Positions 12,953 to 21,740 of a stretch of DNA of 24,075 nt are shown one piece after another. The DNA lies in contig CALCHR010000036.1 of the NCBI GenBank assembly GCA_937901185.1, positions 1-24,075 on the forward strand, given 5' to 3'. A program made the position numbers and the translations under genes. The notes beneath the pieces were generated by a model. That model saw only the letters and a list, made by a program, of their open reading frames with translations. It searched no databases and was not told the DNA's origin. Numbering within the stretch: position 1 is the first letter of the stretch; each line of letters begins with the position of its first letter. Source of the DNA: an uncultured Bacteroidales bacterium (GTDB lineage Bacteria > Bacteroidota > Bacteroidia > Bacteroidales > Bacteroidaceae).

Positions 12953-12961
12953 CAACCGACC

Positions 12962-12989
12962 AGCCCCGGGCGGATAGCTGCCCGGGGCT
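12962..12989 (+). other. GC-rich hairpin after the capsid gene
   Basis: AGCCCCGGGC (12962-12971) and GCCCGGGGCT (12980-12989), a perfect 10-bp stem with 8-nt loop and no T-run. Likely an mRNA 3'-stabilising or pausing element that raises capsid expression over distal genes, rather than a full terminator. Confidence 0.6.
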
Positions 12990-13018
12990 GAGCACTAAAC
13001 TGGAAGGAGGCGACGCGC

Positions 13019-13327
13019 GTGCCTACGTTTGAGGAGGCCCTGGCGTACCTGGGCATCGACTACACCGACGACGTCATCACCAAAAATGTCAACAGGGCCA
13101 TGGCTACCGCGGCCAGGACCCTGCGCGGCGCCGTGGGATCTGACGTGGAGACCCTTATGCCCGACGACGAGCGGGTCAAGGAGTTGGTGCTGATTTATAC
13201 GGACGACCTCTACAGCAACAGAGGCCTGTCCGCTAAGGTCTCCGCCGCCACGCGCCGCATGGTACAGACCATGGAGCTGCAGCTGCGCGTGGAGCTGCGG
13301 AAAAAGCGGGAGGAGACGGGCGTATGA
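13019..13327 (+). CDS. Head-tail connector protein (gp6-like)
   Basis: GTG start at 13019, 8 nt after GGAAGGAGG. 102 residues, all-helical pattern (TFEEALAYLGID, NVNRAMATAARTLRGAVG, VKELVLIYTDDLYSNRG), the usual form of gp6/gp15-type adaptor subunits that bind below the portal. Position directly after the capsid gene agrees. Stop overlaps the next ATG by 4 nt. Confidence 0.85.
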   Translation: MPTFEEALAYLGIDYTDDVITKNVNRAMATAARTLRGAVGSDVETLMPDDERVKELVLIYTDDLYSNRGLSAKVSAATRRMVQTMELQLRVELRKKREETGV

Positions 13328-13629
13328 GCTACCACCCCCTGACCATCCAGGTCATTGACCAGGACACGGAGGAATGGACCGACCACCTGCACCTACACGC
13401 TCTGCAGGTCAACAAGACCGGCGGCGGCGAGACGTCCAATGCGGGGGCGGAGCAGTACCACCCCCGGCTGACCTTCGAGCTGCGATGGTGCAAGCAACTG
13501 GAGGACGTGGTCTACCGGCCGCAGCTGTACCGCATCGTGTACCGTGGCCGGACGTACAACATCCAGGACTACGACGACTTCATGGAGCAGCACCGCACCG
13601 TGCGGTTGGTGGGTGTGGCCTATGGCTAA
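13324..13629 (+). CDS. Head-tail adaptor / head closure protein
   Basis: 101 residues with a beta-barrel pattern (LTFELRWCKQLEDVVYRPQLYRIVYRGRTYNIQDYDD) shared by SPP1 gp16-type head-closure proteins. Coupled to the upstream connector by ATGA and overlapping the next gene by 8 nt. It should plug the connector after packaging and dock the tail. Confidence 0.82.
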   Translation: MSYHPLTIQVIDQDTEEWTDHLHLHALQVNKTGGGETSNAGAEQYHPRLTFELRWCKQLEDVVYRPQLYRIVYRGRTYNIQDYDDFMEQHRTVRLVGVAYG

Positions 13630-14014
13630 GACCATCAAGCCGACCGACCTGGCTGCCGCTGTCCAGCAGGAGCTGACCGTGTACCACCAGGACGTGACCG
13701 AGGCGGTCAACAAGCTGAGCGCTAAGGCGGCCCGGGACCTGGTCAAAAAGACCCGAGCCACCTCCCCGGTCGGTGCCCGCGAATCGTTTCGCAAGAACAT
13801 CACCAGCACCATGAGTAAAAAGGGCCGCAACGGGGACACCTACGCCTGGTTTGTGAAAGGCAAGGACTCTCGGCTGACCCACCTGTTGGTGCATGGCCAC
13901 GCGACCCGCGACGGCGGCCGCACAAAGGGCGACCCATTCCTGTCCAATGCCCTGGACGCTGTTCTGCCTGACTATGAAAAAGCCGTGGAGGAGGCTGTGA
14001 AAAATGGTAAATGA
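13622..14014 (+). CDS. HK97 gp10-like neck/tail component
   Basis: 130 residues starting at ATG 13622 (8 nt overlap with previous gene). An N-terminal helix (AAAVQQELTVYHQDVTEAV) leads to TRATSPVGARESFRKNI and a VHGHATRDGGRTKG stretch, the pattern of HK97_gp10/minor tail proteins that join head and tail. The C-terminus is helical. The next gene starts within its 3' end. Confidence 0.83.
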   Translation: MAKTIKPTDLAAAVQQELTVYHQDVTEAVNKLSAKAARDLVKKTRATSPVGARESFRKNITSTMSKKGRNGDTYAWFVKGKDSRLTHLLVHGHATRDGGRTKGDPFLSNALDAVLPDYEKAVEEAVKNGK

Positions 14015-14324
14015 GATTTTGACCGCAGCGGCCCTCCCCGGCCGCCGCTCCCGTTTCGTGTCGCCCCCGGCCGGGCGCTACGTTGTATGGCAGGACGACA
14101 TCGAAACGGATGGACCCGACGGTATGCCCCCCAGCATCTTCCGCCACGCTGTCACGCTGGAGCTGTATGCCTCTAAGCCTGACCCTGCGGCCGAGGCTGC
14201 ACTGGAGGAAGCCATGTCCGTGCGAGGGCTCCACTGGAGCAAGCAGGAGCGCTACTGGATCGCATCGGAGCAGATGTACCAGACGCTCTACGAATTTAAT
14301 TACACCGAAAAAAGGAGGACCTAA
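14004..14324 (+). CDS. Tail terminator/completion protein
   Basis: 106 residues, ATG at 14004 in the end of the gp10-like gene (11 nt overlap). The sequence pattern (RYVVWQDDIETDGPDGMPPSI, VTLELYASKPDP, LHWSKQERYWI) and the slot between gp10-like and tail tube genes match the tail-terminator proteins that stop tube growth. The fold assignment rests mainly on position. Confidence 0.72.
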   Translation: MVNEILTAAALPGRRSRFVSPPAGRYVVWQDDIETDGPDGMPPSIFRHAVTLELYASKPDPAAEAALEEAMSVRGLHWSKQERYWIASEQMYQTLYEFNYTEKRRT

Positions 14325-14327
14325 GTC

Positions 14328-14873
14328 ATGCCTAAGCGTGATAAAAAGACCATCACCCTCGGCTCTGGCAAGATTTTTCTGCAGGCGTTCGCGACGGAAA
14401 TGCCCACCGTGGACACTCTTTGCAAGGAGGAGAACCTGCTGGGCTACATCAAGGGCGGCGCTGCCCTGGAGTACACCGAGGAAACCTACGAGGAGAAGGA
14501 CGACCTGGGCTTCGTGTCCAAGATCATCACCACCTCCGAGGAGGCCATCCTGAAGTGCGGCCTGGTCACCTGGAACGGCGCGACCCTGGCCAAGTTGATC
14601 GACCGCTGCCAGACGTCCGAAGCGTCCGGCAAGCGCACCACCAAGATCGGTGGCGCGGGTAACACCCAGGGAGGCTACTACGCCATCTGCTTTATGCATG
14701 AGGACAAGACCGACGGCAACCTGTGGATCCTTATTAAGGGCCGCAACACTGCCGGCGCAACCCTGACCTTCGCCGCAGATGAGGGCACTGTCATCGAGCC
14801 CGAGTTCAAGGCTATGCCCCACGATGACGCGGGCACCCTGGTGGAGCTGAGCGAGGAGATCCCCGCCAGCTAA
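14328..14873 (+). CDS. Major tail tube protein
   Basis: 181 residues behind AAGGAGGACC. Tail tube signs: short N-terminus, GSGKIFLQAF, a GGAALEYTEET beta hairpin and a long FVSKIITTSEEAILKCGLV strand set, plus the position between terminator and chaperone genes. It stacks as hexameric rings round the tape measure. A strong intrinsic terminator follows. Confidence 0.85.
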   Translation: MPKRDKKTITLGSGKIFLQAFATEMPTVDTLCKEENLLGYIKGGAALEYTEETYEEKDDLGFVSKIITTSEEAILKCGLVTWNGATLAKLIDRCQTSEASGKRTTKIGGAGNTQGGYYAICFMHEDKTDGNLWILIKGRNTAGATLTFAADEGTVIEPEFKAMPHDDAGTLVELSEEIPAS

Positions 14874-14881
14874 AGCTGACA

Positions 14882-14917
14882 AGGCGGCGGGGCGAGTAAC
14901 CCTGCCGCCTCATTTTT
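14882..14917 (+). terminator. Terminator after the tail tube gene
   Basis: AGGCGGC (14882-14888) pairs with GCCGCCT (14904-14910), with inner GGG/CCC pairing, followed by CA and five T (14913-14917). Probably partial, reducing transcription into the less abundant chaperone and tape measure genes. Confidence 0.75.
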
Positions 14918-14930
14918 AGGAGGTATTTTT

Positions 14931-15272
14931 ATGGCCGTTCTGGACCTTAACTCTGTTCAGCTGGAGACCCTCGACCTGACACTGCAGGACGCGGACCGCA
15001 CCACGCTGCACGTCACGACCCCCACCGAGGCGCTGATCGCTGAGCTGGAGGCTTTCACCCCTGAGATGCTGACCGTCATTCGCACCGGAAACAAGGAGGG
15101 CGTGCGCAGTATCTACGACCTGGCGGCGCGGCTTATCAGCTGCAACCGCGAGGGAATCACCATCACCGGTGAGGAGCTGCTGAGCAAGTACCGCATGACC
15201 CTGGAGTCCGCTGTGGTCTTTTTCAGCGCCTACATGGACTACATCAGTAAAGTCACCAACCAAAAAAACTAA
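14931..15272 (+). CDS. Tail assembly chaperone (gpG-like)
   Basis: 113 residues behind a full TAGGAGGT site. Acidic, helical (PTEALIAELEAFTPEMLTVI), with position and size of lambda gpG analogues. Its final codons are CAA AAA AAC TAA, forming the slippery heptamer A-AAA-AAC (15263-15269) right before the stop. Ribosomes that slip -1 make a longer GT-type fusion. The chaperone binds the tape measure protein during tail assembly. Confidence 0.88.
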   Translation: MAVLDLNSVQLETLDLTLQDADRTTLHVTTPTEALIAELEAFTPEMLTVIRTGNKEGVRSIYDLAARLISCNREGITITGEELLSKYRMTLESAVVFFSAYMDYISKVTNQKN

Positions 15273-15306
15273 GGCTCCCGTACTACCCGTCGGCAGATAG
15301 TACGGG
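15263..15306 (+). promoter_or_regulatory. Programmed -1 frameshift signal (slippery site plus hairpin)
   Basis: A-AAA-AAC in the correct phase (15263-15269), 7-nt spacer, then a perfect 9-bp stem CCCGTACTA (15277-15285) with TAGTACGGG (15298-15306), 12-nt loop. Slippery heptamer, 5-9 nt spacing and strong stem are the three standard elements. Confidence 0.88.
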
Positions 15307-15562
15307 CGGCCATCAATACACCACTCGCTCGTGGTGGCGGCGTCTCGTGTCAGAGTATACCGGCCTCAACTTCTTCGAGGTATCGCAGCTGGACTATCTC
15401 CAGTATTTGGTCTGGCGGCGGGACGCCTATATTTATATGCTGACACGCACCGAGGCGGGGCAGGAGTATCTGGACAACGCCTGGCGCATGGAGCAAACCG
15501 AGCCCGACCGCTCGGCGCTCCGTAAGAAATACGGAAAGGAGGCGGCTGGAGATGGCAGGTAA
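15269..15562 (+). CDS. Tail assembly chaperone, frameshifted T extension (GT fusion)
   Basis: In the -1 frame the sequence stays open from the slip site to 15562, adding 97 residues (LRLPYYPSADS, then EYTGLNFFEVSQLDYLQYL and KKYGKEAAGDGR) to the whole 113-residue G part, for about 210 in total. A GTG at 15347 could be read as an independent start (71 aa), but it lacks a ribosome site. The T part is expected to contact the tape measure protein. It overlaps that gene by 11 nt. Confidence 0.83.
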   Translation, partial: LRLPYYPSADSTGGHQYTTRSWWRRLVSEYTGLNFFEVSQLDYLQYLVWRRDAYIYMLTRTEAGQEYLDNAWRMEQTEPDRSALRKKYGKEAAGDGR

Positions 15563-17768
15563 AAACGTCATCAAGGGCTTGACCGTAGAAATCGGCGGCG
15601 ACACCACAAAACTGGGCAAGGCGCTGCAGAACGTCGAGGATAAGTCCCGCGACCTCTCCAGCGAGCTGGGGCAGGTCAATAAGCTGCTGAAAATGGACCC
15701 CGGCAACGCCGACCTGCTGGCTCAGAAGCAGAAGATCCTGGCGGACGCGGTAGAGAACACTGGCAAGAAGCTGGAGACGCTGAAAGAAGCAGAGCGGCAG
15801 GTGCAGGCGCAGTTTGAGCGCGGCGAGGCATCCGCCGAGCAGGTCCGCGCACTGCAGCGTGAGATCATCGCGACCGAGAAGAAGCTCCAGGGCTATGAGG
15901 GTGCCGTCCGTGAGACCGCCGAGGAAATCGAAAACCTGGGAGAGAAGTCCCGCGCCGCTAAGAACGCCAGCGAGGGCCTGGGCGACACGCTGGACAATAT
16001 CGGCAACGTCGGTCTGGCCGCTGTTGGTGGCGCTGTAACCGCAGCCATCACTGGCTTGACGGCCGCAGCTGAGGCCACCCGCGACTACCGCCTGGAGATG
16101 GGCAAGCTGGACACCGCCTTTACGGACAACGGCTTCTCCAGTGAGGCCGCGACGGGTGCCTATAAGGAGTTGGTCGGTGTCCTGGGCGAGTATGACCAGA
16201 GCGTCGAAGCCGCCAACCATCTGGCCAAGCTGACCGACAACGAGAAGGACCTGGCCAAGTGGACGGGCGACATCCTGCCTGGCGTGTTCGCCACCTTCGG
16301 CGACTCCCTCCCTATCGAGGGTCTGACTGAGGCGGCAAACGAGACGGCCAAGGTGGGCCAGGTGACCGGTCCTCTGGCCGATGCGCTCAACTGGGCAGGC
16401 GTCAACGAGGACGCCTTCAACGAGAGCCTGGCCAAGTGTACCACGGAACAGGAGCGGCAGGCACTCATCACCGAGACCCTGGCGGGCCTGTACGGCGAAG
16501 CATCCGAAGCCTACAAGGAAACCAATGCTGACGTCATCGCAGCCAACCAGGCGAATGACGCCTGGACGGCCTCCCTGGCAGGCGTGGGGGCTGCTGTGGA
16601 GCCTGTGCTGACCAGCGTCAAGACTATGGGCGCGGAGCTACTGACCAAGCTGGTGCCGGTCATTGAGACGTTGCTGGCCAACCTCCCTACCGTCGCCGTG
16701 GTCCTGGCAGGTATCACCGCCGCACTGATTTCTTATAAAATCGCCGCGCTGGCCGCTACGGCCGCCGAGAAGGGTATGACCCTGGCGCAGTATGCCGCTG
16801 CCGCCGCGCAGAAGGCGCTCAACGCCGCCATGACGGCCAACCCCATCGGCATCATCATCCTGGCCATCACGGCCCTGGTCGCTGCCTTTACCTACCTGTG
16901 GAAAAACAGCGAGAGCTTCCGCAACTTCTGGATCAATCTCTGGGCGAAAATCCAGAGCACCGTGTCGAAGGTCATTGACTGGTTTAAGACGGTGCCGCAG
17001 AAAATCTACAATGCTATACTCGGCGCCGTGTCCAGGGTCAAGACCTGGGGCAGTAATTTGGTGAGCACAGCCAAGACTGCGGCGACCAATATGGTGACCA
17101 ACGTGGTCAACTTCGCCAAGCAGCTCCCCGGCAAAATTTGGTCCGCCATCGTCGGCGCCGTGCAGAAGGTCAACCAGTGGGGCGAAAATATGCGCAGCAA
17201 GGCGAAAGAGGCCATGCTCAACCTCATCAGCTCCGTGGTCTCTACCCTTAGCGCACTGCCCGGCAAGGTCCTGTCTGTCGGCGGCGACCTGGTCGCAGGT
17301 CTCTGGAACGGCATCACGAACAAGCTGAGCTGGCTCAAGTCCAAAATCAGTGGCTTCGCGTCGTCTGTTCTGGACAGTATCAAGGGCTTTTTCGGTACGC
17401 ACTCTCCCTCCAGAGAGACCGAATGGGTCGGCGATATGCTCGACCAAGGCCTTGCTGAGGGTATGCTGAAAAACATCGACACGCCTGTCAAGGCCATGCA
17501 GCGCGTCGCAGGAGGCGTTCTGGACGCCGCCACGGGCATGGACGGGCTGGGAGTAGAACGAGGCCTGCAGCGCAGCAGAGGCGCCGCCGTGGCCGCCCAG
17601 GCAGCCACCACGAGCGGCCTGGCTGGCAAGCTCGACCTCATCCTCGCGGCTATTGAGCGCGGTCAGCTTATCACCATCGACGGCAAGCAGCTGATCGGCG
17701 CCACCGCCGACGGCTATGACAATGCACTGGGCCAGCGTAGAGTGCTGGCAGCAAGGGGGGCACGATAA
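15552..17768 (+). CDS. Tail tape measure protein
   Basis: 738 residues behind GGAAAGGAGG. Order: N-terminal GLTVEIGGDTTKLGKALQNV start; coiled coil from about 25 to 135; Ala/Gly-rich middle; hydrophobic stretches at about 376-400 and 429-452 (ANPIGIIILAITALVAAF); and a C-terminal FFGTHSPSRETEWVG motif near residue 615, typical of Gram-positive siphophage tape measures. With about 1.5 angstrom per residue a tail near 110 nm is expected (established rule, estimate only). No lytic domain seen. Confidence 0.94.
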   Translation: MAGKNVIKGLTVEIGGDTTKLGKALQNVEDKSRDLSSELGQVNKLLKMDPGNADLLAQKQKILADAVENTGKKLETLKEAERQVQAQFERGEASAEQVRALQREIIATEKKLQGYEGAVRETAEEIENLGEKSRAAKNASEGLGDTLDNIGNVGLAAVGGAVTAAITGLTAAAEATRDYRLEMGKLDTAFTDNGFSSEAATGAYKELVGVLGEYDQSVEAANHLAKLTDNEKDLAKWTGDILPGVFATFGDSLPIEGLTEAANETAKVGQVTGPLADALNWAGVNEDAFNESLAKCTTEQERQALITETLAGLYGEASEAYKETNADVIAANQANDAWTASLAGVGAAVEPVLTSVKTMGAELLTKLVPVIETLLANLPTVAVVLAGITAALISYKIAALAATAAEKGMTLAQYAAAAAQKALNAAMTANPIGIIILAITALVAAFTYLWKNSESFRNFWINLWAKIQSTVSKVIDWFKTVPQKIYNAILGAVSRVKTWGSNLVSTAKTAATNMVTNVVNFAKQLPGKIWSAIVGAVQKVNQWGENMRSKAKEAMLNLISSVVSTLSALPGKVLSVGGDLVAGLWNGITNKLSWLKSKISGFASSVLDSIKGFFGTHSPSRETEWVGDMLDQGLAEGMLKNIDTPVKAMQRVAGGVLDAATGMDGLGVERGLQRSRGAAVAAQAATTSGLAGKLDLILAAIERGQLITIDGKQLIGATADGYDNALGQRRVLAARGAR

Positions 17769-18428
17769 ATGGAAAAACGTGGCCTTATGATCGGCACCTA
17801 TAACACCGCAGAGCAGCTATGGACACTCACAGCTTGGGAGCTGTCCGCTCCGGAGTACCAGGAAAACTTCCTGGACGTCCCTGGGCGCGACGGAGCGCTG
17901 GACCTGTCGGCAGCGCTGACCAATGGCGCGCCTACATACCACAGCCGCACGCTAACTGTCAACCTGGAGTGCTCCGAGGGCTCCAGGCTTGACCGCGAGG
18001 CGGCCATCAACACCATGATCAACTGGCTGGATGGCTGGCGGCAGGACATCGTGCTGCCGGACGACCCCGAGCACTACATCACCGGCCGCGTCAGCGTGAA
18101 GAAGGAATACAACGACAACGCCCACGCAGCTGTCACGGTGACCGCGGTCTGCGACCCTTGGCGCTATGCCATGTACGAGTGGGATCACACTCTGACCGCA
18201 GAGCCGACCGAAAAGACCGCGGCTCTGTTCAACGAGGGGCGGCGGACAGTCGTGCCTCTTTTGACTATCACGGGCGGCACTATCCTGCTGAAATATGGCG
18301 CATACTCCTGGTCCCTGGGGGCTGGTACCTACCAGCTGCCGGATCTGACGCTGCCCCAGGGCGGCGGCACGCTGACATACAGCGGCACCGGTACGCTCCG
18401 CATCTCCTATAGAGAGGCGGTGCTGTAA
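17769..18428 (+). CDS. Distal tail protein (Dit)
   Basis: 219 residues, starting at the base after the tape measure stop. The N-terminal domain has the Dit pattern (WELSAPEYQENFLDVPGRDG, then YHSRTLTVNLECSEG), and the C-terminal half shows a galectin-like beta rich stretch (LLTITGGTILLKYGAYSW). Dit forms the hexameric hub between tube and tail tip. Last base overlaps the next ATG (TAATG). Confidence 0.87.
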   Translation: MEKRGLMIGTYNTAEQLWTLTAWELSAPEYQENFLDVPGRDGALDLSAALTNGAPTYHSRTLTVNLECSEGSRLDREAAINTMINWLDGWRQDIVLPDDPEHYITGRVSVKKEYNDNAHAAVTVTAVCDPWRYAMYEWDHTLTAEPTEKTAALFNEGRRTVVPLLTITGGTILLKYGAYSWSLGAGTYQLPDLTLPQGGGTLTYSGTGTLRISYREAVL

Positions 18429-20053
18429 TGGTACAGGTATACGCCGACGACCGGGTCGTCTATGATACCCGACTGCCGGACACGGCGCTGCTGGGCCTGG
18501 AGGTCTCCGTACTGGTCAACAAGGCCGGCACCGCCGAGATCGTCATGCCGCCCGACCATCCCGCCTATGACTACTTCACGGAGTACCGGACGGTGGTCAC
18601 CATCTACCGCGACGGCGTGCTGCTGTTCCGCGGTCGTGCGCTCTACGCCACCGACGACTTCTATCGCCGCAGGACCATCACCTGCGAGGGTGAGCGCGGC
18701 TTCCTGCTGGATGGCATCATGCGGCCGTATCTGTACCAGGACGGCCCTGCAGCTATCCTGGCGGACATTATCGGCCTGTATAATGCGCAGGTCGAGGAGT
18801 TCAAGCGCTTCGTGGTGGGCACGGTCACCGTGACCGACCCCAACAACTACGTCCGACTGGAGAGCAACAAGGCCGAGCAGATCGCCGACACACTGGACAA
18901 ACTGGTGGAGCGTGTCGGTGGTTATATCGTGTTCGGCACCAACGCCGAGGGCCAGCGTACCATCAACTGGTACGACACCCTGGACTACAGGAGCTGGCAG
19001 GTCATCGAGTTCGGCAGCAACCTGCTGGACTTCTCTCGCACCGGCGCCAACACGGACATGGCCACGGTCATCATCCCCTACGGCGCACAGGTCGAGGTAT
19101 TGAACGAGGAGACCGGTGAGTCGACTTATAAACGGGTCGACATCACAAGTGTCAATGGGGGGCAGGACTTTATCCAGGACTATGACGCCGTCCACCTCCG
19201 CGGCGTCATAGCCCGCCCCGTCTACTGGGACGACGTAACGGAGCCGGCCAACCTGCTGGCGAAGGCACAGCAGTACCTGGCCAGCAGCAAGATGCTCATT
19301 AGCTCCCTGGAGCTGTCAGCTGTCGACCTGTCCGTCCTGGACCATAACATCGACAGCTTCCGCGTGGGCGACCGCGTGCAGGTACGCAGCAAGCCCCACG
19401 GCGTGGATGACCTTTTCACGCTGATGGAGCGCGACTATGACCTGCTCGACCCTGGCAAGGACAAGGTGGTCCTGGGCAAGGATCTGGCCTCCCTGGCTGG
19501 TGCGGATGTGGCAGGCGATAAAAAGAGCGCCAACGAGCTGAACAAGGTGGAGCATAACATCCGGGCCGAGTATCAGCTGAACGTCGCAAAGGCTATCGAG
19601 TCCGCCACGCAGACGCTGACGTCTCTCATCCAGCAGACCAGCGACTCCATCAAGCTGGAGGTGTCCGAGACCTACGCCCGCGGCGATGACGTGGAGAGCA
19701 TGATCTCCACCAGCATCCAGCAGCTGTCGGACAGCATCACCTTCACCTTCACCGAGCTGCAGAAGGTGGTGGACGAGAACGCTGATGCGGCTGACCAGCG
19801 CTTCCAAGAGGTCTACAGCTGGATCCGTATGGAGAACGGCGACATCATCCTGGGCGAGGAAGGCAACGACATTCTGCTGCGGATTCAAAACGACCGCATC
19901 AGCTTCCTCGACCAAGGTGCCGAGGTGGCCTATATCTCCGACAAGCAGCTTTTTATCACGGACGGTCACTTCCTCAACAGCCTCCAGGTCGGTAATTTTA
20001 AGTGGCTGCCCCGTGAAAATGGCAACTTATCTCTCGTAAGGGTGGGTGGTTAA
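18428..20053 (+). CDS. Tail-associated protein (Tal-type prophage endopeptidase tail family)
   Basis: 541 residues. Residues 1 to about 370 follow the gp27-like tail hub seen in prophage tail/endopeptidase proteins (VQVYADDRVVYDTRLPDT, TITCEGERGFLLDGIM, SFRVGDRVQVRSKPHGV). The remainder is a coiled-coil linker (QTLTSLIQQTSDSIKLEVSE) and a C-terminal beta part (GDIILGEEGNDILLRIQNDR, ISDKQLFITDG). It forms the trimer below Dit. I see no clear peptidase catalytic pair, so a structural role is more secure than an enzymatic one. Confidence 0.86.
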   Translation: MVQVYADDRVVYDTRLPDTALLGLEVSVLVNKAGTAEIVMPPDHPAYDYFTEYRTVVTIYRDGVLLFRGRALYATDDFYRRRTITCEGERGFLLDGIMRPYLYQDGPAAILADIIGLYNAQVEEFKRFVVGTVTVTDPNNYVRLESNKAEQIADTLDKLVERVGGYIVFGTNAEGQRTINWYDTLDYRSWQVIEFGSNLLDFSRTGANTDMATVIIPYGAQVEVLNEETGESTYKRVDITSVNGGQDFIQDYDAVHLRGVIARPVYWDDVTEPANLLAKAQQYLASSKMLISSLELSAVDLSVLDHNIDSFRVGDRVQVRSKPHGVDDLFTLMERDYDLLDPGKDKVVLGKDLASLAGADVAGDKKSANELNKVEHNIRAEYQLNVAKAIESATQTLTSLIQQTSDSIKLEVSETYARGDDVESMISTSIQQLSDSITFTFTELQKVVDENADAADQRFQEVYSWIRMENGDIILGEEGNDILLRIQNDRISFLDQGAEVAYISDKQLFITDGHFLNSLQVGNFKWLPRENGNLSLVRVGG

Positions 20054-21736
20054 ATGGCCGTAAGTATCAGCATCGCCATCACGCAAAACAGCCAAAACGT
20101 CGCCAATAATACCTCTAATGTTACGGTAAAGGTGACTGCGGCCTGGACCTACGGCTCCTGGAACCAGGAAAACCCGGCGCCTCCTGGCTGGCTGAAAATC
20201 GACGGAATAACCTACGATTTTAGGTCCACGTTTAACGACAATAATACAAGCAGTGGCAGCAAAACGATTTTCACCAAGACGGTGAACATCGGACACAACA
20301 GTGACGGCACTAAGACCCTGGCGTGCTCTGCGTCTTTTACCACGGGTACGGGCAGCGGAACAGTGACAGCCTCCGAGTCCAAAACACTGACCACCATCCC
20401 CAGGACTACGCAGCACACCCTCAGCGCGTCCAGCGCTGATATGGGCGGCAAGGTGACCATCAGCTGCCCGCGGGCGTCCGGCAGCTTCACGCACGACCTG
20501 GCCTATAAAATCCCGGGCGACGACTACTACATCGCCATCACCACGGGCGTGGGTACTTCGTACAGCTGGACGGTGCCCGACCGCGCCACCAGCATCCCGA
20601 ACGCCACCAGCGTGCAGATGACGGTGCGCTGCATCACCAAGAGCGGCGGCACGACCATCGGTACCGCCTACGCCTACATCACGGCCAAGGTGCCCGCATC
20701 CGTCATCCCGACGGTGAGCTCCGTCGCGACGGCGGAGACGGTGAGCGGCCTGGCTGCTCAGTTCGGGGCATATGTGCAGAGCAAGTCGAAGCTCAAGGCC
20801 ACCATCAGCGCCTCCGGTGCAAAGGGCAGCACCATCAAAGAGTACAGCAGCACCTTCGCCGGCAAGACGTACACAGGTAGCTCCTGGACCTCCGACACGC
20901 TGGCCACCTCCGGGTCGCTGACAATCAAGACGAGAGTCAAGGACAGCCGCGGCCGCTGGAGTGAGTACAAAAACACCACCATCACGGTGGTGGCCTACAG
21001 CAAGCCTCAGATCCGCTCGCTGACCGCCTATCGCTGCAACAGCGCGGGCGTGGCTGCGGACGATGGCGCCTACCTAGCGCTGAGCTATAACTACAGCGTG
21101 GCCAGCGTGGGCGGGAAGAACACGGCGGCTGTGACAGTGAAGTATAAGCAGTCGACCGCTGCTGACTACGGTAGCACGCTGCTCTCGCTGACCGCGCTCA
21201 GCGGTAACACGACAGTGAAACCTGCCAGCCCGACCTTCTCCGTGGACTACACCTACAACTTCCAGATGGTCGTCGAGGACTGGTTTGGCACGACCGCCAC
21301 CACGGTGGCCGTCCTCCCGTCTGGAGCCGTCATCCTGGACATCAAGGCCAACGGCAAGGGCCTCGGCGTGGGTAAGACGGCAGAGCAGGACGGCATCGAT
21401 TTCGGCTGGGACATCGTCGGTCGTATCAAGAGCATGGGCGGAATGTCCGGGCGCTACCGTACCGAGGACGGTATGCTGCTCCAGTGGGGCAGCGTGTCCA
21501 TCACGCCTACGGCGGCCAACGAGGCCACCAACGCCATCGTGACTTTCCCGCTTCCTTATGTGGAGACGCCCATCGTAGTCGCCACGCCGTCCACCAGTGT
21601 GCCGAATACGCTCTCTGTGGGAGTGCAGCGCGGCGCTGACCTGGTGGGCGACCCGAAGCAAAAGGTGGCCATCACACTGGTGCGCGCCGGTCTCACCTCC
21701 ACGAGCATCAGCTGGGTGGCCATAGGAAAGGGATGA
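20054..21736 (+). CDS. DUF859-family minor structural protein / receptor-binding fibre
   Basis: 560 residues, starting directly after the Tal stop. Residues 1-120 are a beta sandwich (ISIAITQNSQNVANNTSNVT, NIGHNSDGTKTLACSASF), followed by long DUF859 Thr/Ser-rich repeats (TIPRTTQHTLSAS, then SGSLTIKTRVKDSRGRWSEY-like sections), and a C-terminal module after about 470 (LLQWGSVSITPTAANEA, FPLPYVETPIVVATP, SISWVAIGKG) that looks like a fibre-tip carbohydrate-binding domain. DUF859 proteins are tail-tip proteins in streptococcal and Clostridia phages. It probably contacts host wall polysaccharide. Confidence 0.86.
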   Translation: MAVSISIAITQNSQNVANNTSNVTVKVTAAWTYGSWNQENPAPPGWLKIDGITYDFRSTFNDNNTSSGSKTIFTKTVNIGHNSDGTKTLACSASFTTGTGSGTVTASESKTLTTIPRTTQHTLSASSADMGGKVTISCPRASGSFTHDLAYKIPGDDYYIAITTGVGTSYSWTVPDRATSIPNATSVQMTVRCITKSGGTTIGTAYAYITAKVPASVIPTVSSVATAETVSGLAAQFGAYVQSKSKLKATISASGAKGSTIKEYSSTFAGKTYTGSSWTSDTLATSGSLTIKTRVKDSRGRWSEYKNTTITVVAYSKPQIRSLTAYRCNSAGVAADDGAYLALSYNYSVASVGGKNTAAVTVKYKQSTAADYGSTLLSLTALSGNTTVKPASPTFSVDYTYNFQMVVEDWFGTTATTVAVLPSGAVILDIKANGKGLGVGKTAEQDGIDFGWDIVGRIKSMGGMSGRYRTEDGMLLQWGSVSITPTAANEATNAIVTFPLPYVETPIVVATPSTSVPNTLSVGVQRGADLVGDPKQKVAITLVRAGLTSTSISWVAIGKG

Positions 21737-21740
21737 TTAA

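Noticed and set aside
11819..12955. 378-aa minus-strand ORF
   Set aside because: Exact shadow of the capsid gene; low-complexity Leu/Gly/His/Val composition, no ribosome site, and the plus strand carries a clear HK97 capsid.
12962..12989. Intrinsic terminator after the capsid gene
   Set aside because: Strong stem but no T-run, so kept only as a hairpin.
15331..15525. 64-aa ORF overlapping the chaperone extension
   Set aside because: Arg/Pro/Gly-rich shadow; the other frame is the functional -1 extension.
17006..17641. 211-aa minus-strand ORF
   Set aside because: Shadow of the tape measure gene; no motif or ribosome site.
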